Source: Impatiens glandulifera
Taxonomy: Eukaryota; Streptophyta; Magnoliopsida; Ericales; Balsaminaceae
Assembly (NCBI RefSeq): GCF_907164915.1
Contig: NC_061862.1
Location: forward strand, 32,510,628-32,574,627
Reading direction: 5' to 3'
DNA length: 64,000 nucleotides
The notes under the pieces were generated by a model that saw only the letters and a program-made list of their open reading frames with translations, was not told the DNA's origin and did no database searches. Position numbers and translations under genes: made by a program. Shown here piece after piece: positions 36,999 to 50,303 of the stretch. Within the stretch, counting starts at the first letter, position 1. Each line of letters starts with the position of its first letter.

Positions 36999-37645
36999 GG
37001 GGTGAACAAATGGTTAAATACTATTCGTATTAAGTCCAAATTATATTTATACTATTCGTAATTCAAACTATTATATTATATTGATTAATACAAACTATTA
37101 TATTATATTGATTAATACAGATTGAATTTAGTATAGTTTGGATTGTTCAATTTAATTTTTTCTTTATCTAACTACTTAATTTTCGATTTATTTTAATATT
37201 TACTAAGTAATATGTTTAATTAAGTTCATTAAAAAAATATTATTAAAATTTTATTGTTATAATTAATTTTTTTTATAATAGTATTTTATTTATTTTTGCT
37301 AAAACCTATAATTCATTACTTTTGAATATTTTATTTAAATAATTAAATTTAAAAGTAAAAAAAATATGTATCTGAAGAAAAAAATATATATAAATAAATT
37401 ATTGACTAATTGATATCGAAATAAGTAAAATATATATTATACTAAGGTGAAATATAATTTAGAGAAAAATAAATTAAAAATTATATTTTTAGTTGGTTAG
37501 TTTGATAATTTAAATAAGCTTAATTCAATTCGAATTTATTCAACCCGGTCTGATCTCAATTTAATTCGAAATATGTAATCTATATTAGTATTTCGGATTA
37601 AGATCAAATTAGATTTCGGAATAATCCGTAAAATAATCACCCTTA
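36999..37645. mobile_element. Possible hAT-like MITE
   Basis: The left end AGGGGTGAACAAATGG resembles the hAT-like terminus at 6451, and the complement of the right end (TAAGGGTGATTATTTTACGG) is similar. Inside each end lie ATTCGTATTAAGTCC and GGACTT- or CCGA-type sequences that are only partly inverted. No clean 8-bp duplication is visible. The interior is AT-rich without a gene. Confidence 0.35.
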
Positions 37646-37975
37646 ATTTAGAGGACTACTCAATTTCCAAAAAAAACAACATGACCCTATTTGAACACGG
37701 GAAGTATTTTCAAAACAAATGAAAAAATAATAAAATATAAGTCAATTTTACTGTAACTATCCAACTTCTAAAAAATAGAGAACCATGGAGTGGAGTATTT
37801 CTCTACTCATCTATCGAAAAACGAGAACCATGAAATCTTTGATTCCCAAAGTATTTTTCAACAAAAATTATATGAAATTATTTTAAGAAATAACTTGTAG
37901 CAATGTCCAACATGCAAACTATGCATATATTGTTCACGCATAACGTCTTGTTTAGACGAGTACACTTATTTTCTT
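37646..37975. other. AT-rich spacer
   Basis: No gene or element was recognised. The sequence contains short overlapping repeats (GAACCATG near 37781 and 37825). Confidence 0.35.
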
Positions 37976-38370
37976 CGGCTAGCGAAACCACTAAAACGAG
38001 GATAAAAAATGTTTAATCTCCTTCTATATTTAATTCGACTAGCGAAACCACTTAATCGAGGATCAAACATGTCATTAACTGTGGCATTTCAACATATAAC
38101 AATGGAAGCAAACCCATTGTACGTCATACCTAGACTTTTGACACTACACCAAATGTCATCCCAAAATCTAATCGAAGAATCATTCCCACAATGAATCTAG
38201 ATTGCTCACAGAAACTTTTCTATATAGAATAAATCCCCTCCAAATATTACACCCCATTGGATAATTAGACATTTTGATAAACCAACTAGACAAATCATTA
38301 TCATACTTACATCTGATTAACAATGTCCAAAACTATATATTCAGTTTCGTTGCAAATCTACTCCACCATT
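37976..38370 (-). pseudogene. Fragment of LINE ORF2 C-terminal region
   Basis: The - strand reads GNDSSIRFWDDIW near 38195-38155. This matches the conserved 'GNGSSIRFWEDxW' segment that follows the reverse transcriptase in plant L1 LINEs. The flanking frames continue with NATVNDMFDPRLSGFA, also typical. Stops and the short length show a fragment only. A roughly 60-bp duplication (CTAGCGAAACCACT at 37979 and 38040) lies at its 3' side. Confidence 0.6.
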
Positions 38371-38459
38371 TTAATACAAGAATCTCATTAAAAGAAATAA
38401 AATTAGGGAATGATAATTATTGAAGAGTGGCATTTATAATAGAATGGAATCTAGTTAAA

Positions 38460-39100
38460 ATTGACCTTTTTCCGAAAGTAATATTTGTCGGTAAAGGCCC
38501 TATATTTGTCGGTAAAGGTCTTTTTCCAAAGGGTCATCAAACTGTCGGCATCTGTCGGTATTCCTCTTGTCGGTAAAGTTGTAGACGTTTTAGCTGACAG
38601 ATTGCAAATATGTTGGTAGAACATATATCGATAGATTTATACATTTCTTTCGGTATATCCTTTTCCGATAGATATGATTAGATCTTTCGATATTAATTAT
38701 AAAATGACATTTTAATATAGATCGTATTTTTTCTAATTAGGCTGACAACAACTCGGATAATTGAAAACCGAATAGGCTCTTTGATCTTTTTTCAGATAAA
38801 TAACGAAAGATTTATTGAAATCTTTCGGAAATGACTTTACAGAAAGAGGTATGGAAAATCCTTCGATAATAGCTTTATCGAAAGATTCTAATAAAACTTT
38901 CGGTATTATCTATACAAGAGATATAACTCTTACCGACAGATATGCACAAAACTGTTGTTATTTAGCTTTACCGACAGTTTTGTATATATCTATCGTTATT
39001 GGTCTTTATCGACATATTTGTATATATTTGTCGAAATTATCTAAAACTTTTTTCCGACAAATTCCTTGATATCTTTCGGTATTCTCTCTTTACAGATTTT
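38460..39100 (-). repeat. Subterminal repeats at the ORF2-side end of CACTA 2
   Basis: Motifs of the types TGTCGGTAAAG, ATCTTTCGG and TACCGACAGA occur in both orientations. They are more diverged than those of element 1, consistent with greater age. Confidence 0.7.
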
Positions 39101-39367
39101 TAATTATTTCATTTGTTTTTTACATAACCTTAACATGTTAATTATCAGCCAAACAAAAAAATTAAAATACAATCCATTAACAAAAAAATTCATTACATTT
39201 CCAAAATTCTTAATCTAATACAAAATATAGTATACTGATCTATAAAGTACTTACACCAAACACGATAAACTAAACCATGTCCAAAAAGTACTTACTCCAA
39301 CACGATAAACTAATCCATGACATCCAAAAAGTACATAATGCATGAAAAAAACATTTACTGAAATGTA

Positions 39368-41000
39368 CTAACTTGAGGGTGGTGGCATGGGTAGTGGTTG
39401 ATTCGGTAACTGTGACAATATATATGCAATTTGTCGTTTAGATTCCTCTAGTTCAGCTTGCATTCTGTCGCTATTACTTTTAAGTTCATTGACCCGTGTC
39501 TAGAGCTGTTGGTTCTCCTCCCTTAACGACAACCCTCCACGTTGTGCATTGTTTCCCCTTCACCGATCCCCATGAAAACGTGTTAGCCGCACGCCTGACC
39601 GTCCCGTGTCATTGCGGCCCGAACACTTTTTCGGTCACTTTGAAGTCGGAGATATCAGGCATGTCGTTAATCACTTGTTCCATCTCCACCTACACATTTC
39701 AAAGTTTCATTGTATAACATGTATAGTTCTATTAAATTCCAATTAAACTTATTTATTAACTTATGATCTTCTCTTGTGACATTAGGTTCAGCGTCGGGAT
39801 CAGGTTGTCTTTGGTGGGTCTCGGAGTTTGAGTCTTTCTGAACCTCTCTATGATAGTTGGTGGACGTCCGAGTTCAGTCGTCTATTCAAATAATTTAGTG
39901 TTAATTAGTAAATTAGTTAAATTATTTATAATAGGTATAATTGAATAATGTACATACTAATTCTTCTTCAACGCGCGAAAATGGTTTACTGCCTGTATGG
40001 TGCGCAAACTTCACTTTTTTTTTATTGCCAATATTGATTGAACTTTTTTTTTCTGTATTTAAAATAAAAAAGAAGTTAGAACAAAACCCGTCAGTACAAA
40101 TTTGAATTCTGAAATTATACGTACCTTGAAATTCTCGGTGAAGAAGTAGTGTCTGTAGAGGAACTCCCAATCTACTGGATCATAACATGTTAGTGGATGC
40201 GCAAGAATGGCCGTCTCATCTCCGTTATGAATCTGGACGTAATCCCGACTCAAATCGGAGCGCCACCTATCCCATATTTATTTGGAGTGTGCCATCCCGC
40301 CTCTCTAAACGTATCTATAGACATATCTGTATTTTCAAATGGATCCTGAAAAATAAAACCACCAAATTTATAAAAACTTCATTTTAATGTTAATTAAAGT
40401 TCAATTTCTTACCATCATAGCACGTCATAGTGAATCGAGTTGGTCGATACTCAAAGCTCTCCACTTTAATTGGCGATGCGAGATGAGTTGAGGGTCCTGC
40501 ACCATCGACCCCACATGCAGAGACCACATACGCCTCGCATCACCATCTGGCCTCCCATCCATGTCTCCGAAAGTTAGTTGCACTTTAGATCATTGATCCC
40601 TTTTAGATATTCTTATTCCGACCTCGTCTACGCGTGGAGGAAGAACTTATAAAAGAAGCAAATTAATATTATCAGGTCAAAAACATTATAAACATTATAA
40701 ATAATCAATATTTATAAAAAATTTACCGGTACCAGCAGTGTCTAGAGTGGACTGGTCATCCTCATGATGCTCCTGCTCATGCTCAGCCTCCTCATCCTCC
40801 TACTCATGCTCTGCCCCCAGAAACGTACTCTTAATGAAATCATCAACATCATACTCCTCTTGTGGTTGGTTTGGTATGAAAGAAGATATTGGGACAGGAT
40901 TTAATACCGGACCCCCTGAAAGCACCGGGTCACTTGAATGCTCTCCCCGGCTCCCTGAAGACCCCCCTCGGGTCATAAGGTCGCCTACCTATGAAATTAG
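39368..41000 (-). pseudogene. CACTA 2 ORF2 (Transposase_24-like), 3' part
   Basis: The - strand blocks correspond one to one to ORF2 of element 1: an acidic segment (about 41000-40740), a core HNGDETAILAHPLTCYDPVD and WEFLYRHYFFTENFK (40250-40125), then EMEQVINDMPDISDF near 39690 and a C-terminal coiled coil ending LPNQPLPMPPPSS with stop at 39370-39368. The C terminus ends in the same Pro-rich tail. Stops (for example a TAG near 39500) and frame changes are present. The gene's 5' end is displaced to 46865-46935 by the LTR element inserted at 41001. Confidence 0.75.
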
Positions 41001-41859
41001 TGTTGGAATTTTTAAACTAATTCTATAAATTCCATTAAAGAATGGAAATTAGAATGTGGGTAATAAAATTAAATCAAATTCACATGAAATTAAAACGTGA
41101 ATTAAATGGTGAAATTTGATCCAAATATTTGAATTAATTAATTTAAATTAATTAATTAAAATGCCTTGATGACCAATTAACAAAATGTTGTTAATTTATA
41201 GCGTGACTTACATGAGTTTGTTATTATTATTAATTGTTATGATAATTTAATATTATTATTAACATATTAAAAAACCATGTAACGTGAGTATTGCAAAATA
41301 AATGTCTTCATTAATTTTGGCAAACAATTACCCTTCATTAAGAAGAAATATTAAGGCAAATGAAGAGGAAAACAATTCCAACCGTTGGATCAATTGATGA
41401 TTTAATTAACTGTTTATTATTTCAACAATCTAAATAGTCATTCTATCCCACACCATCCAATGGACAAAAAATACACATCACTTCATCATTTTCTTTCTTT
41501 CTCACTCTAGAATTCCAAAAGTCTTCTTCTTGTTTTGTGAGTGTTCTTCGAGTTCTTCGCTCAATATTTTCCGTTGAAACCCGGTGATAGTTCAGGTACT
41601 TTATCAAGCTCGTTGTGTAGTGATTCCGGTGCTGAATCACTACTAGATTCGTTGTGCCCTGGGAGACAGCCATCTGTGATATTCGTCTAGCACACGAGGA
41701 GACGGTGGAACTGTTTTAAGGGAAATGTGTCTAACACATGCCTCGAATCAACCATCAAATACGGTGATATTGTTCTTAGTATATCTTATTTTATTTTTAT
41801 TTATTTGTAACATCGTATGTATATATATTTTTCTGTTATTCAAGACAATATATCTAACA
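41001..41859 (+). repeat. 5' LTR of the LARD-like element
   Basis: The LTR is 859 bp, TG...CA ended, and a pair with 46006-46864. Short open frames within it occur in both copies and are not genes. Confidence 0.92.
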
Positions 41860-44800
41860 ATCTTAAAACAGTTTTGTGTGCTAAGTTATTTAGCAGCTTT
41901 TGCCGTCGAAAATCTTTGTCTTTGATGTTTCAGAATCCAAGTCGCGATGTTGCAAAGGAGATGATTGCTTATTTCGATAAGATAAAGTTGTTCATCTAAA
42001 GGAATAAAAGAATCTACAAATAAAGATAAGTCTTTATTTATACATATAATGTTAATTATTATTAATATTATTTGTATGAAAGCTTACTTTTATAAGCTAA
42101 TATATGTTGATGTAGATATATATTCTAAAGAAAAATGATGTATATTCATTATTTAAACATTTTATACAAAATAAATTAGAAAACAATAATTTATTTTATT
42201 TTTACTTAAATGTTTGTTGGTTATTAAAATTATTAATAATAAAGAATAAAAATAAGAAAGTAACTAATATGTTAGCTTTCAATTTTTAGAAAATTAATGG
42301 TGTTAAAATTAATTATAATTGAAACATATGGTTTCAGTTTTAAAATAATTAATTATAATATATACCTTCTTTTTAATTAAGTAATATAATTAATAAGAAT
42401 ATAGTAGGATGATTTAATAAATAAAGAAATATGATATCTTTATTTATACATTGTTTTATATATTACATTTTATTCTGGTAATAAGTTATCGTTTTAAATG
42501 TATATATATTCATTTGTTGACAGAGTCTAGTTAAATATGATGTATAAGTTGTCTCTAAAAAGAAGACAAAAGGTCATAAAAGCAGTACAACAATGAAATG
42601 ACGCATTGGTGTAGTGGTTTAAAGTTCAGATGCAATGGTGCGTGGCGGAAGAGAGGTCCTGTGTTTGAATCCAACTGATGAGATGATTTGATTTCTTTTT
42701 GTAGAAATCAGATCTACTAAAATGACTATGGTCATTAATGTTAAAATCCATTCCAATTTCTTTTGTAGAAATTATGAGATGAATGAAATTGACAATGATT
42801 TCTTTGTAGAAATCAGACTTGATAAAATCATTGATGTTGAAACCATTTCAATTTCTTGTGTAGAAATTATGAGATGAATGGGTAGTCAATGATTTCTTGG
42901 TAGAAATCAGACTTGTTAAAGTCATTGATGTTGAAATCATTCTAATTTTTTGTGTAGAAATTATGAGATGAATGAGTAGTCAATGATTTTTTGGTAGAAA
43001 TCATTATAATTTTCTTGTGTAAAAATTATGAGATTAATGTGTTCATAATGATTTTTATAAAATATATATATAAATATGATTCATAATGACAGAAAATGAA
43101 GGTCATATGTATAATGAGATTAAATAAGTTATTTGTTTTAAAACTTATTCTAATCATACATTGAAAGAGACAATTATGTAAGTCGAAATATTTTCGCAAG
43201 AATTATCTCGGTGAGAATGATCCACCTAGATTTGTTTTTAGCATTGTCGCTTCACGTGGATTATCATTCATAACACGATAATGTAATTACTTCGATTAAG
43301 ACACGAGGTACGTTTGTAGTTATGTTTTATTTGATTATATTGCTAAGTGATTATTTATATATATCATGCATATTAGCTAATAATATGATGATTCATGTTC
43401 ATTCATAATAAGTATGATTATCTAAAAATTTATATACATATATAAATAAAGATTTATTTTTAATCTATTTTATTTTAATAGATAATTTTGAATTTTGTCA
43501 CAAAACTATGTATTTTTTGATTGACAAATATTTGTTATAGAATGTTAAAGGTCATCTAATTAATTAAGAAACAAATAATTGATGACATGAATACTTATAA
43601 TTAGTTAGTTTTATATTTGATTAAAGTTAAACGGTCAACATTCTAATTAATTATTATGTATTTTATAAATGTATTTTTATACATATAAAAATTTATATAT
43701 ATTTGTTTAAATAATATATGACATATTATTTATTTGATTATGTTTCTAAGTTATTGACTATATATATATATATATATATATTTGTTTTTGTTGTGGTGAC
43801 TAAAATTAAAGAAGCAATAATATATAATATCATATATATGGATATATTAAATTTGGTATAATATAATATATTTGATATAAATTGTTTAATTGTATCATAA
43901 AGACTTACTTAATTTGATAATTTTGAAATCAAATAATTATAAGGAAACTCTTGTTTAATTTAAGAATAATATGGCAAACGTGCCAATATTGCGGGATGCA
44001 AACGTGCAACCGAAAATAAATGTTTAAGCGACTTCGGCCAAAGATGCTTGAAACATTATGATTTCTTTTGTAGGAATCATGTGATATGGTGAATATTTAT
44101 TTGATTAAATATTCTAATTTCTTTTATAGAAATTAAGTGTTGAAATAAATATTTTATTTGATTAAATATTTTAATTTTTTATGTAGAGATTATGTGAAGA
44201 ATGATTTATATATGAATAAACATTCTAATCTCTTGTATAAAAATTATATTTTATTCAATTAAATATTTATGATATAGTTATCTTATTCATTGTATGATAA
44301 GTAGAACAAAAGAAATTTGTAAAAGAATTGTGTGACAATTTCTTGATTTGAAAATCATTGATTTAAATCATATAAGTGTGTGATTTAAAAAAGGGTACCA
44401 ACACGAATGTGGGGGAAAATATTTTTATTGATTATAACACAAAAATAATTGTGTATATTATGATAAATATAAAGATAATTTATTGTTAGAGAAATATGTT
44501 CTCTATAAAAGATAAAGTTGCGCAACTTTATAAAAAGAAATAAAATAACAAGAAAATGTCTTGTTTATATTTGCTGAGTTGGTGTTTAAATCGATATTTT
44601 AGATTTGAGGATTTTGAAATCAAGAAATGTGTCATAGTTTGACATTATTTTCATAAAACTTTGAAGAACAAATGTCTTCAAAAGGATTTTATGAAATAAA
44701 TGAAAAAGAATGTTTATAAAGTCTTGATATGACTTATAACAAATTTTATAATAATGATATGAAAATTTGATCATACTTTTATTAAAAAGTGGATGTGACA

Positions 44801-46005
44801 ATTATATATATCATGAAGATAATGAAAATTATTTCATTACGTGTCTTTTGTACAATATTTTTATCGTTGAAAATTACGATAAAAATGATTAAATCCATAA
44901 AGGATATGAATTGCACTAAACGAAATATCATGTTGTTATCAAATGATATATTGATATTATTAAATTAAAGACTTTACGTCTTAAAGTGAATATATTTACA
45001 CTTAGAAGTGCAATCTACGTATAGAAATCTTCTAAGAAACTTATGATGGATAGATTAAACGTTATAATCTATATTTTTGACTTATGTCGAAAAATAAAAT
45101 ATTTTTATGTAAAATATATAATCGTTTACACGAAGGCAGAATAGTTCAAAGACATTTTGTCTACTAGTTAGCCAAGTAAACAATATTTTCATAAAAAATT
45201 TAAATGATAAGAATGTACGAATGACTATGCTTCTTATTAGAAGATGTTCCAAGGTTAACTAAGAATGTACCAACATAAATTTCTAATTATTGTGATAGTA
45301 ATTTGAAATTGGACAAGCTTAGAGTTAGTGACAAGTCTAGACATATACGTCTTAGACATAATGTCATTAGACTATACTCTCTAATGGAGTTATCAAATTT
45401 GACTATGTAAGTCAAAGATAACATTATAGATCCACTAATCAGATTATTGAATAGAGAGATAGTTTGAAGTCTTTTGAGACATTAGCCTACTATAAGTTGG
45501 TATGAAGGAAAACCCAACCTATGCAGACTGGAGATCCCAAGAACTAGGTTCAATGGGACAACCTAATTGTACTGACTTGGAAAGTTATTGTTGAGGATTA
45601 AACCTATAATGAAACAATATATATTTTGACGAGGATAAGCATATCGCTTTTAATGATTCTTTGTGAACAAAGAAATCACCTATGTGAGGGAGAAGTGGGG
45701 CCGCTTTGAAAGAATTGCACGTCTCAATTCTAGACCCTCTCACAGAACCAGGCGTGTGTTCCATGGCCAAAACGGACACAACCATGAGAGCTTGACATGT
45801 ATCAGGGAGAATTCTATGTGAAAGTGTGTAATCGTTTACACAAAAGGCAGAATAGTTCAAGGACATCGAGTCTACTAATCAGCTAGTAAAGTTATATGCT
45901 TTCACAAGGGAAGGTTCAAAGGGTTACACCTACCTATCCTATATAGAATTCAACTGTTGAATCTTTCACCGGGTTAATCTTTCAATTTCCATTAATGTGG
46001 GGGAT
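41860..46005 (+). other. Non-coding interior of the LARD-like element, with internal repeats and a tRNA-like segment
   Basis: From 42680 to 43060 a unit of about 90 bp is repeated about four times (TTTCTTGTGTAGAAATTATGAGATGAATG alternating with TTTCTTTGTAGAAATCAGACTTG, split across the units). A tRNA-like stretch lies at about 42602-42672: TGGTGTAGTGGTT fits a pol III A box and GTTTGAATCC fits a B box about 50 bp later. A roughly 60-bp direct repeat around GGCAGAATAGTTCAA is present at about 45128 and 45846. No protein is encoded. Confidence 0.6.
45994..46005 (+). other. Polypurine tract of the LARD-like element
   Basis: The sequence AATGTGGGGGAT lies directly before the 3' LTR. It is similar to the polypurine tract of plant copia-type elements and would prime plus-strand DNA synthesis. 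Confidence 0.7.
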
Positions 46006-46864
46006 TGTTGGAATTTTTAAACTAATTCTATAAATTCCATTAATGAATGGAAATTAGAATGTGGGTAATAAAATTAAATCAAATTCACATGAAATTCAAA
46101 CATGAATTAAATGGTGAAATTTGATCCAAATGTTTGAATTAATTAATTTAAATTAATTAATTAAAATGCCTTGATGACCAATTAACAAAATGTTGTTAAT
46201 TTATAGCGTGACTTACATGAGTTTGTTATTATTATTAATTGTTATGATAATTTAATATTATTATTAACATATTAAAAAACCATGTAACGTGAGTATTGCA
46301 AAATAAATGTCTTCATTAATTTTGGCAAACAATTACCCTTCATTAAGAAGAAATATTAAGGCAAATGAAGAGGCAAACAATGCAAACCGTTGGATCAATT
46401 GATGATTTAATTAACTGTTTATTATTTCAACAATCTAAATAGCCATTCTATTCCACACCATCCAATGGACAAAAAATACACATCACTTCATCATTTTCTT
46501 TCTTTTTCACTCTAGAATTCCAAAAGTCTTCTTCTTGTTTTGTGAGTGTTCTTCGAGTTCTTCGCTCAATATTTTCCGTTGAAACCCGGTGATAGTTCAG
46601 GTACTTTATCAAGCTCGTTGTGTAGTGATTCCGGTGCTGAATCACTACTAGATTCGTTATACCCTGGGAGACAGCCATCTGTGATAAGCTCTAGCACACG
46701 GGGAGACGGTGGAACTGTTTTAAGGGAAATGTGTCTAACACATGCCTCGAATCAACCATCAAATACGATGATATTATTCTTCGTATATCTTATTTTATTT
46801 TTATTTATTTGTAACATCGTATGTATATATATTTTTTATGTTATTCAAGACAATATATCTAACA
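46006..46864 (+). repeat. 3' LTR of the LARD-like element
   Basis: The LTR is 859 bp, nearly identical to 41001-41859, and followed by the ATTAG duplication. Confidence 0.92.
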
Positions 46865-46935
46865 ATTAGCCCATTGAATGTCTTGACGAGTTTTCTTGGC
46901 GGCATTATACGTACATGTTAAAAAAGATAGTACGA
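46865..46935 (-). pseudogene. CACTA 2 ORF2, displaced 5' fragment
   Basis: The - strand sequence has AAGAAAACTCGTCAAGACATT, broadly like the ORF2 N-terminal KKLDKSYQ region of element 1. It reads into the ATTAG target duplication that continues at 41000 on the far side of the LTR element. The fragment establishes that the insertion lies inside ORF2 coding sequence. Confidence 0.55.
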
Positions 46936-46999
46936 GAATATTTATTAGTATGAAATCAATATGATGTGAAGTTTATGGTAAACATTAATCTATTTTTAA

Positions 47000-49900
47000 C
47001 TAAATATTTGTAAAACGTGAATTTATTTTTTTCACAATCTTCCAACCGGGTCATGATGCTATATCAGGGGCGTAGAATATTTGTTTTGCTTCACTCGTCA
47101 AAATATAAGGTTCTTGCATTTGAGTTTTTAAAAGTCGGTTGACATTTATACTTTCGAAGCCATATTTATCTACTTTCACTCCGCGTTCCCCAGAATGTGC
47201 ATCAAACCACTAACACTTGAAGAGGACAACTCGTCTATGAGAAAATTATTGTACTTGGATTATGTCCGTTAAAACTCCATAGTATGATAGAGTATTTGAT
47301 CCATTGTTGCCTACAACAACAACTCCGATGTTTTGAGTGATTAGACCTTCGTCGTGTTTTTCTGTACAAAATTTGTATTCGTTTATTTTACACCAAACAA
47401 AACTAAATGAGTACATAGTTGGACCATAGCTTAAGATCTTAAGGTCTCTTGATATATCGTTATCGTCTATTAATTGGGCGACCTATATACGTAAATTAAG
47501 ACTCAAGTTAAATTATTCGTAAATTGTAAATCAATTTAAATTTATTAGATATGCATGGTTCTGGTATTTACTTACTCTATGCTTAAAATAGTTAGCATAC
47601 TTTGGGGGAATTTACTCACTCTATGCTTATTGCAATCCTGCACATACTCGTTGTACGTGTTCACAATATGAAATTCTAAAATTATATCTTTAATGCTAAT
47701 AATTTGTACTAACATATCAATATGAAATCATACATTTAAAATGGTTATACTTTAGGACAATTTTTCAAGATGTATGAATGAGCCATATCTCGATCGCAAT
47801 AATCCAAGTTGTATATTGTTCCGTTGGATAGTTCTTCCAATGATGAAAATACTAAGAGACCCGTGATTGAACTTTATTTTGGAGCTTCTTCCATGTACTT
47901 GGCACATAGACGAATACTTTCATTCACAAGATATGTATCACTTATTGAGCCTCCTGGGTGATTTTTATTCTGCAAATATCTTTTCATTGTACCCATGTAT
48001 TATTCTATCGGATACATCCATCGAAACTGGACAGGACCCCCAAGAATAGCCTCAAGTGACAAGTGTATCAGGAGATGCATCATGATGTCGAACAACGATG
48101 GTGGAAAATCATTACCAATTTGCACAGTGCCGTCACAATATCCAAGTACAATTATTCTAGGTTCGATTCACTCAACACTTTGGAACACAACAAACGAAAG
48201 AACCAGGACAAATTTACTATAACATCATACACATCATCTAGAAGTAATCCACGGGTTGCTAGAAGAATAAGATATTCTATTAAAATGTGACAATCATGAC
48301 TCTTTAATCCTGTAATCTTCTTCTCTTGCAAATTTACACAACCTCCAATGTTTGAGAAAAAGCCATCGGGCAACTTAAGATCCTTCATAAATTTACAAAG
48401 ACGTTGTTTATTCTCAGAGGACAAAGTGAAAGGGGCTTCTGGATAATGAACTGCTCCTTTGACATCTATATGATGTAACCAATGTTTTATGTTCAAAATT
48501 TGTAAATATTTTCGGGCCTTAGGACCATCCTTAGTCTTCTCTTTCACATTCATCATTGTTCCCAACACGCTATCACAAATATTTTTCTCGATATGCATCA
48601 CATCCAAATTATGTCTCAATAATAATGATCTCCAATAAGGCAAATTGAAGAAAATACTAAGTTTGTTCCAATTGTCTACCCATTTTTCAAGATATATCTT
48701 GGTTTTCTTCCTTTGATCTGTAGTTAGAATGGTGTCTTCTAGATCTCGTGCTTGTTCGTAAATTTCTTATCCCGTTAACATTTTCAAGGGCTCTCTATAA
48801 TCTGTTCGACCTTCAAACGACTCTTTATCCCTCCTGTATTTGTGGTTTGGTGGAAGGAAGCGTCAGTGACCCATGTAACATTGTTTCTGCCAATTAACCA
48901 ATCGAAGAGATATAGTGTCTTTGTTATAACAAGGACAAGCGAGTTTCCCTTTTGTACTCCATCCTGAAAAATTTGTGTATGCTGGAAAGTCGTTAATGGT
49001 CCATAGCAACGCTGCACACATATTAAAGTATTGCGAGGTGTGTGCATCAAACGTTCTCATACCACTATGCCATAGTTCATTCAACTCTTCGATCAATGGT
49101 TGTAGAAATATTTAAATTGCATCTCCCGGACTCTTTGGACCTGGAATTAACATAGATAAAATGAAATTGTTAGAATCCATGCAAATAGTGGGTGACACGT
49201 TAAAAGGAATTAGAATAACCGGCCAAATACTGTATAATTTTTTTCTATTTGCAAAAGGTTGGAACCTATCGCTTGATAAACCAAGTCTCACGCTATGGGA
49301 GTCCGACGCAAAGTCCTTATACCTCTCATCAAACGTTTTCCAAGTGTATGAATCAGTTAGATGTCTTAACATATCACCTTCAACTCTTACTTCCTTGTTC
49401 CATCTCATCATTGGAGCGGTCTTAAAGACGTGTATATCCTCTATAGTCTATTTATGAGAGGAAATTATCTTAACACCTTAGTGAGCATAAATTTTTCATT
49501 TTGTTTCTTCCGAACTACGCCACTTGTTTGGTCGACTTTCCATCTGGAAAGGCCACAAACTCTGCAAGACTCCAAATTTTTGTCGTTTTTCCAGAAAAGC
49601 ATACAATTGCTCTTGCATGCATCTATCTTCTCATACTTAAGCCAATATCTGTAATGAACTTCTTAAATTCGTAGTATGAATTTGGAAATTGAGCTTCCAT
49701 CGGTAATATGTCCTTTTTAAGTAGACGCAACAACATATCAAATGAAGTGTTTGTCCATTGACCGACATTCTTTATGTAGAGGAGTTTCAATAGTGCTGAT
49801 TATTTGGTTATTTGTGCACCTTCATATAAATTTCGTTTAAAATCATCAAGCAATTTATAGAATCTTTGCGCATCCTCGACTGGTTCATCGTTGCTCGGGC

Positions 49901-50303
49901 CAGCATTAAGGTTGGAGAACATATCGTGTATAAAATATTGCATATATTGTTCTTCATTAACCATATTATTCAAGTTCGATGAACTTGTGACTTCCGGCAC
50001 CACTTCATCATCAACGTCGTTATCATCGTCATCATTATCATGATCATAAATCACGTTAGTAGTACTCCTCTTTTCTCCATGACAATACTAGAATTCATAA
50101 TTCACATGTATTCCATAAACAATGAGGCGAGTCTTCACATCAACTATATCCATTAAAATCATGTTCAAACATTTCACGCGAGAACATTTCACTTTCTGTC
50201 GTCCTGTACTACTCACTACATAATGTAGGAAGTGGTCAACTCCTTCCTCATATTTTGGATGATCTCGACGTAAGCTCATCCAAGTTTTGTCGGGTACTTC
50301 TAT
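47000..50303 (-). pseudogene. CACTA 2 tnp2-type transposase, decayed
   Basis: The same domain blocks as element 1 are seen in order on the - strand: SLRRDHPKYEEGVDHF (50275), an acidic linker with an Asp run (50050-50000), MMRWNKEVRVEGDMLRHLTD (49410), LSSDRFQPFANRKKL (about 49270), LIPGPKSPGDAI (49145), LLWTINDFPAYTNFSGWSTK (about 49010), LDVMHIEKNICDSVLGTMMN (48610), a DUF4218-like part (to about 47770) and a DUF4216-like part (47470-47120). Its initiator, ATG in element 1, reads ATA at 50303-50301. Stops and frame changes occur between blocks. DGF is changed to DRF in the first motif. Confidence 0.88.

Larger units (their letters stand above)
41001..46864 (+). mobile_element. Non-coding LTR retrotransposon (LARD-like), 5.86 kb, nested in CACTA 2
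   Basis: Two direct LTRs of exactly 859 bp (41001-41859 and 46006-46864) both begin TGTTGGAATTTTTAAAC and end ATATATCTAACA. A 5-bp duplication ATTAG flanks the whole (40996-41000 and 46865-46869). A purine tract GTGGGGGAT precedes the right LTR, defining + orientation. The 4.1-kb interior has no gag or pol frame. No standard tRNA-Met primer site is visible after the left LTR. The two LTRs differ at roughly 20 positions by eye, suggesting an insertion more recent than most elements here. It needs proteins from another element to move. Confidence 0.92.

Noticed and set aside
36999..37645. 8-bp duplication for the second hAT-like element
   Set aside because: Flanks near 36990-36999 and 37645-37655 do not match over 8 bp; kept only as a weak candidate element.
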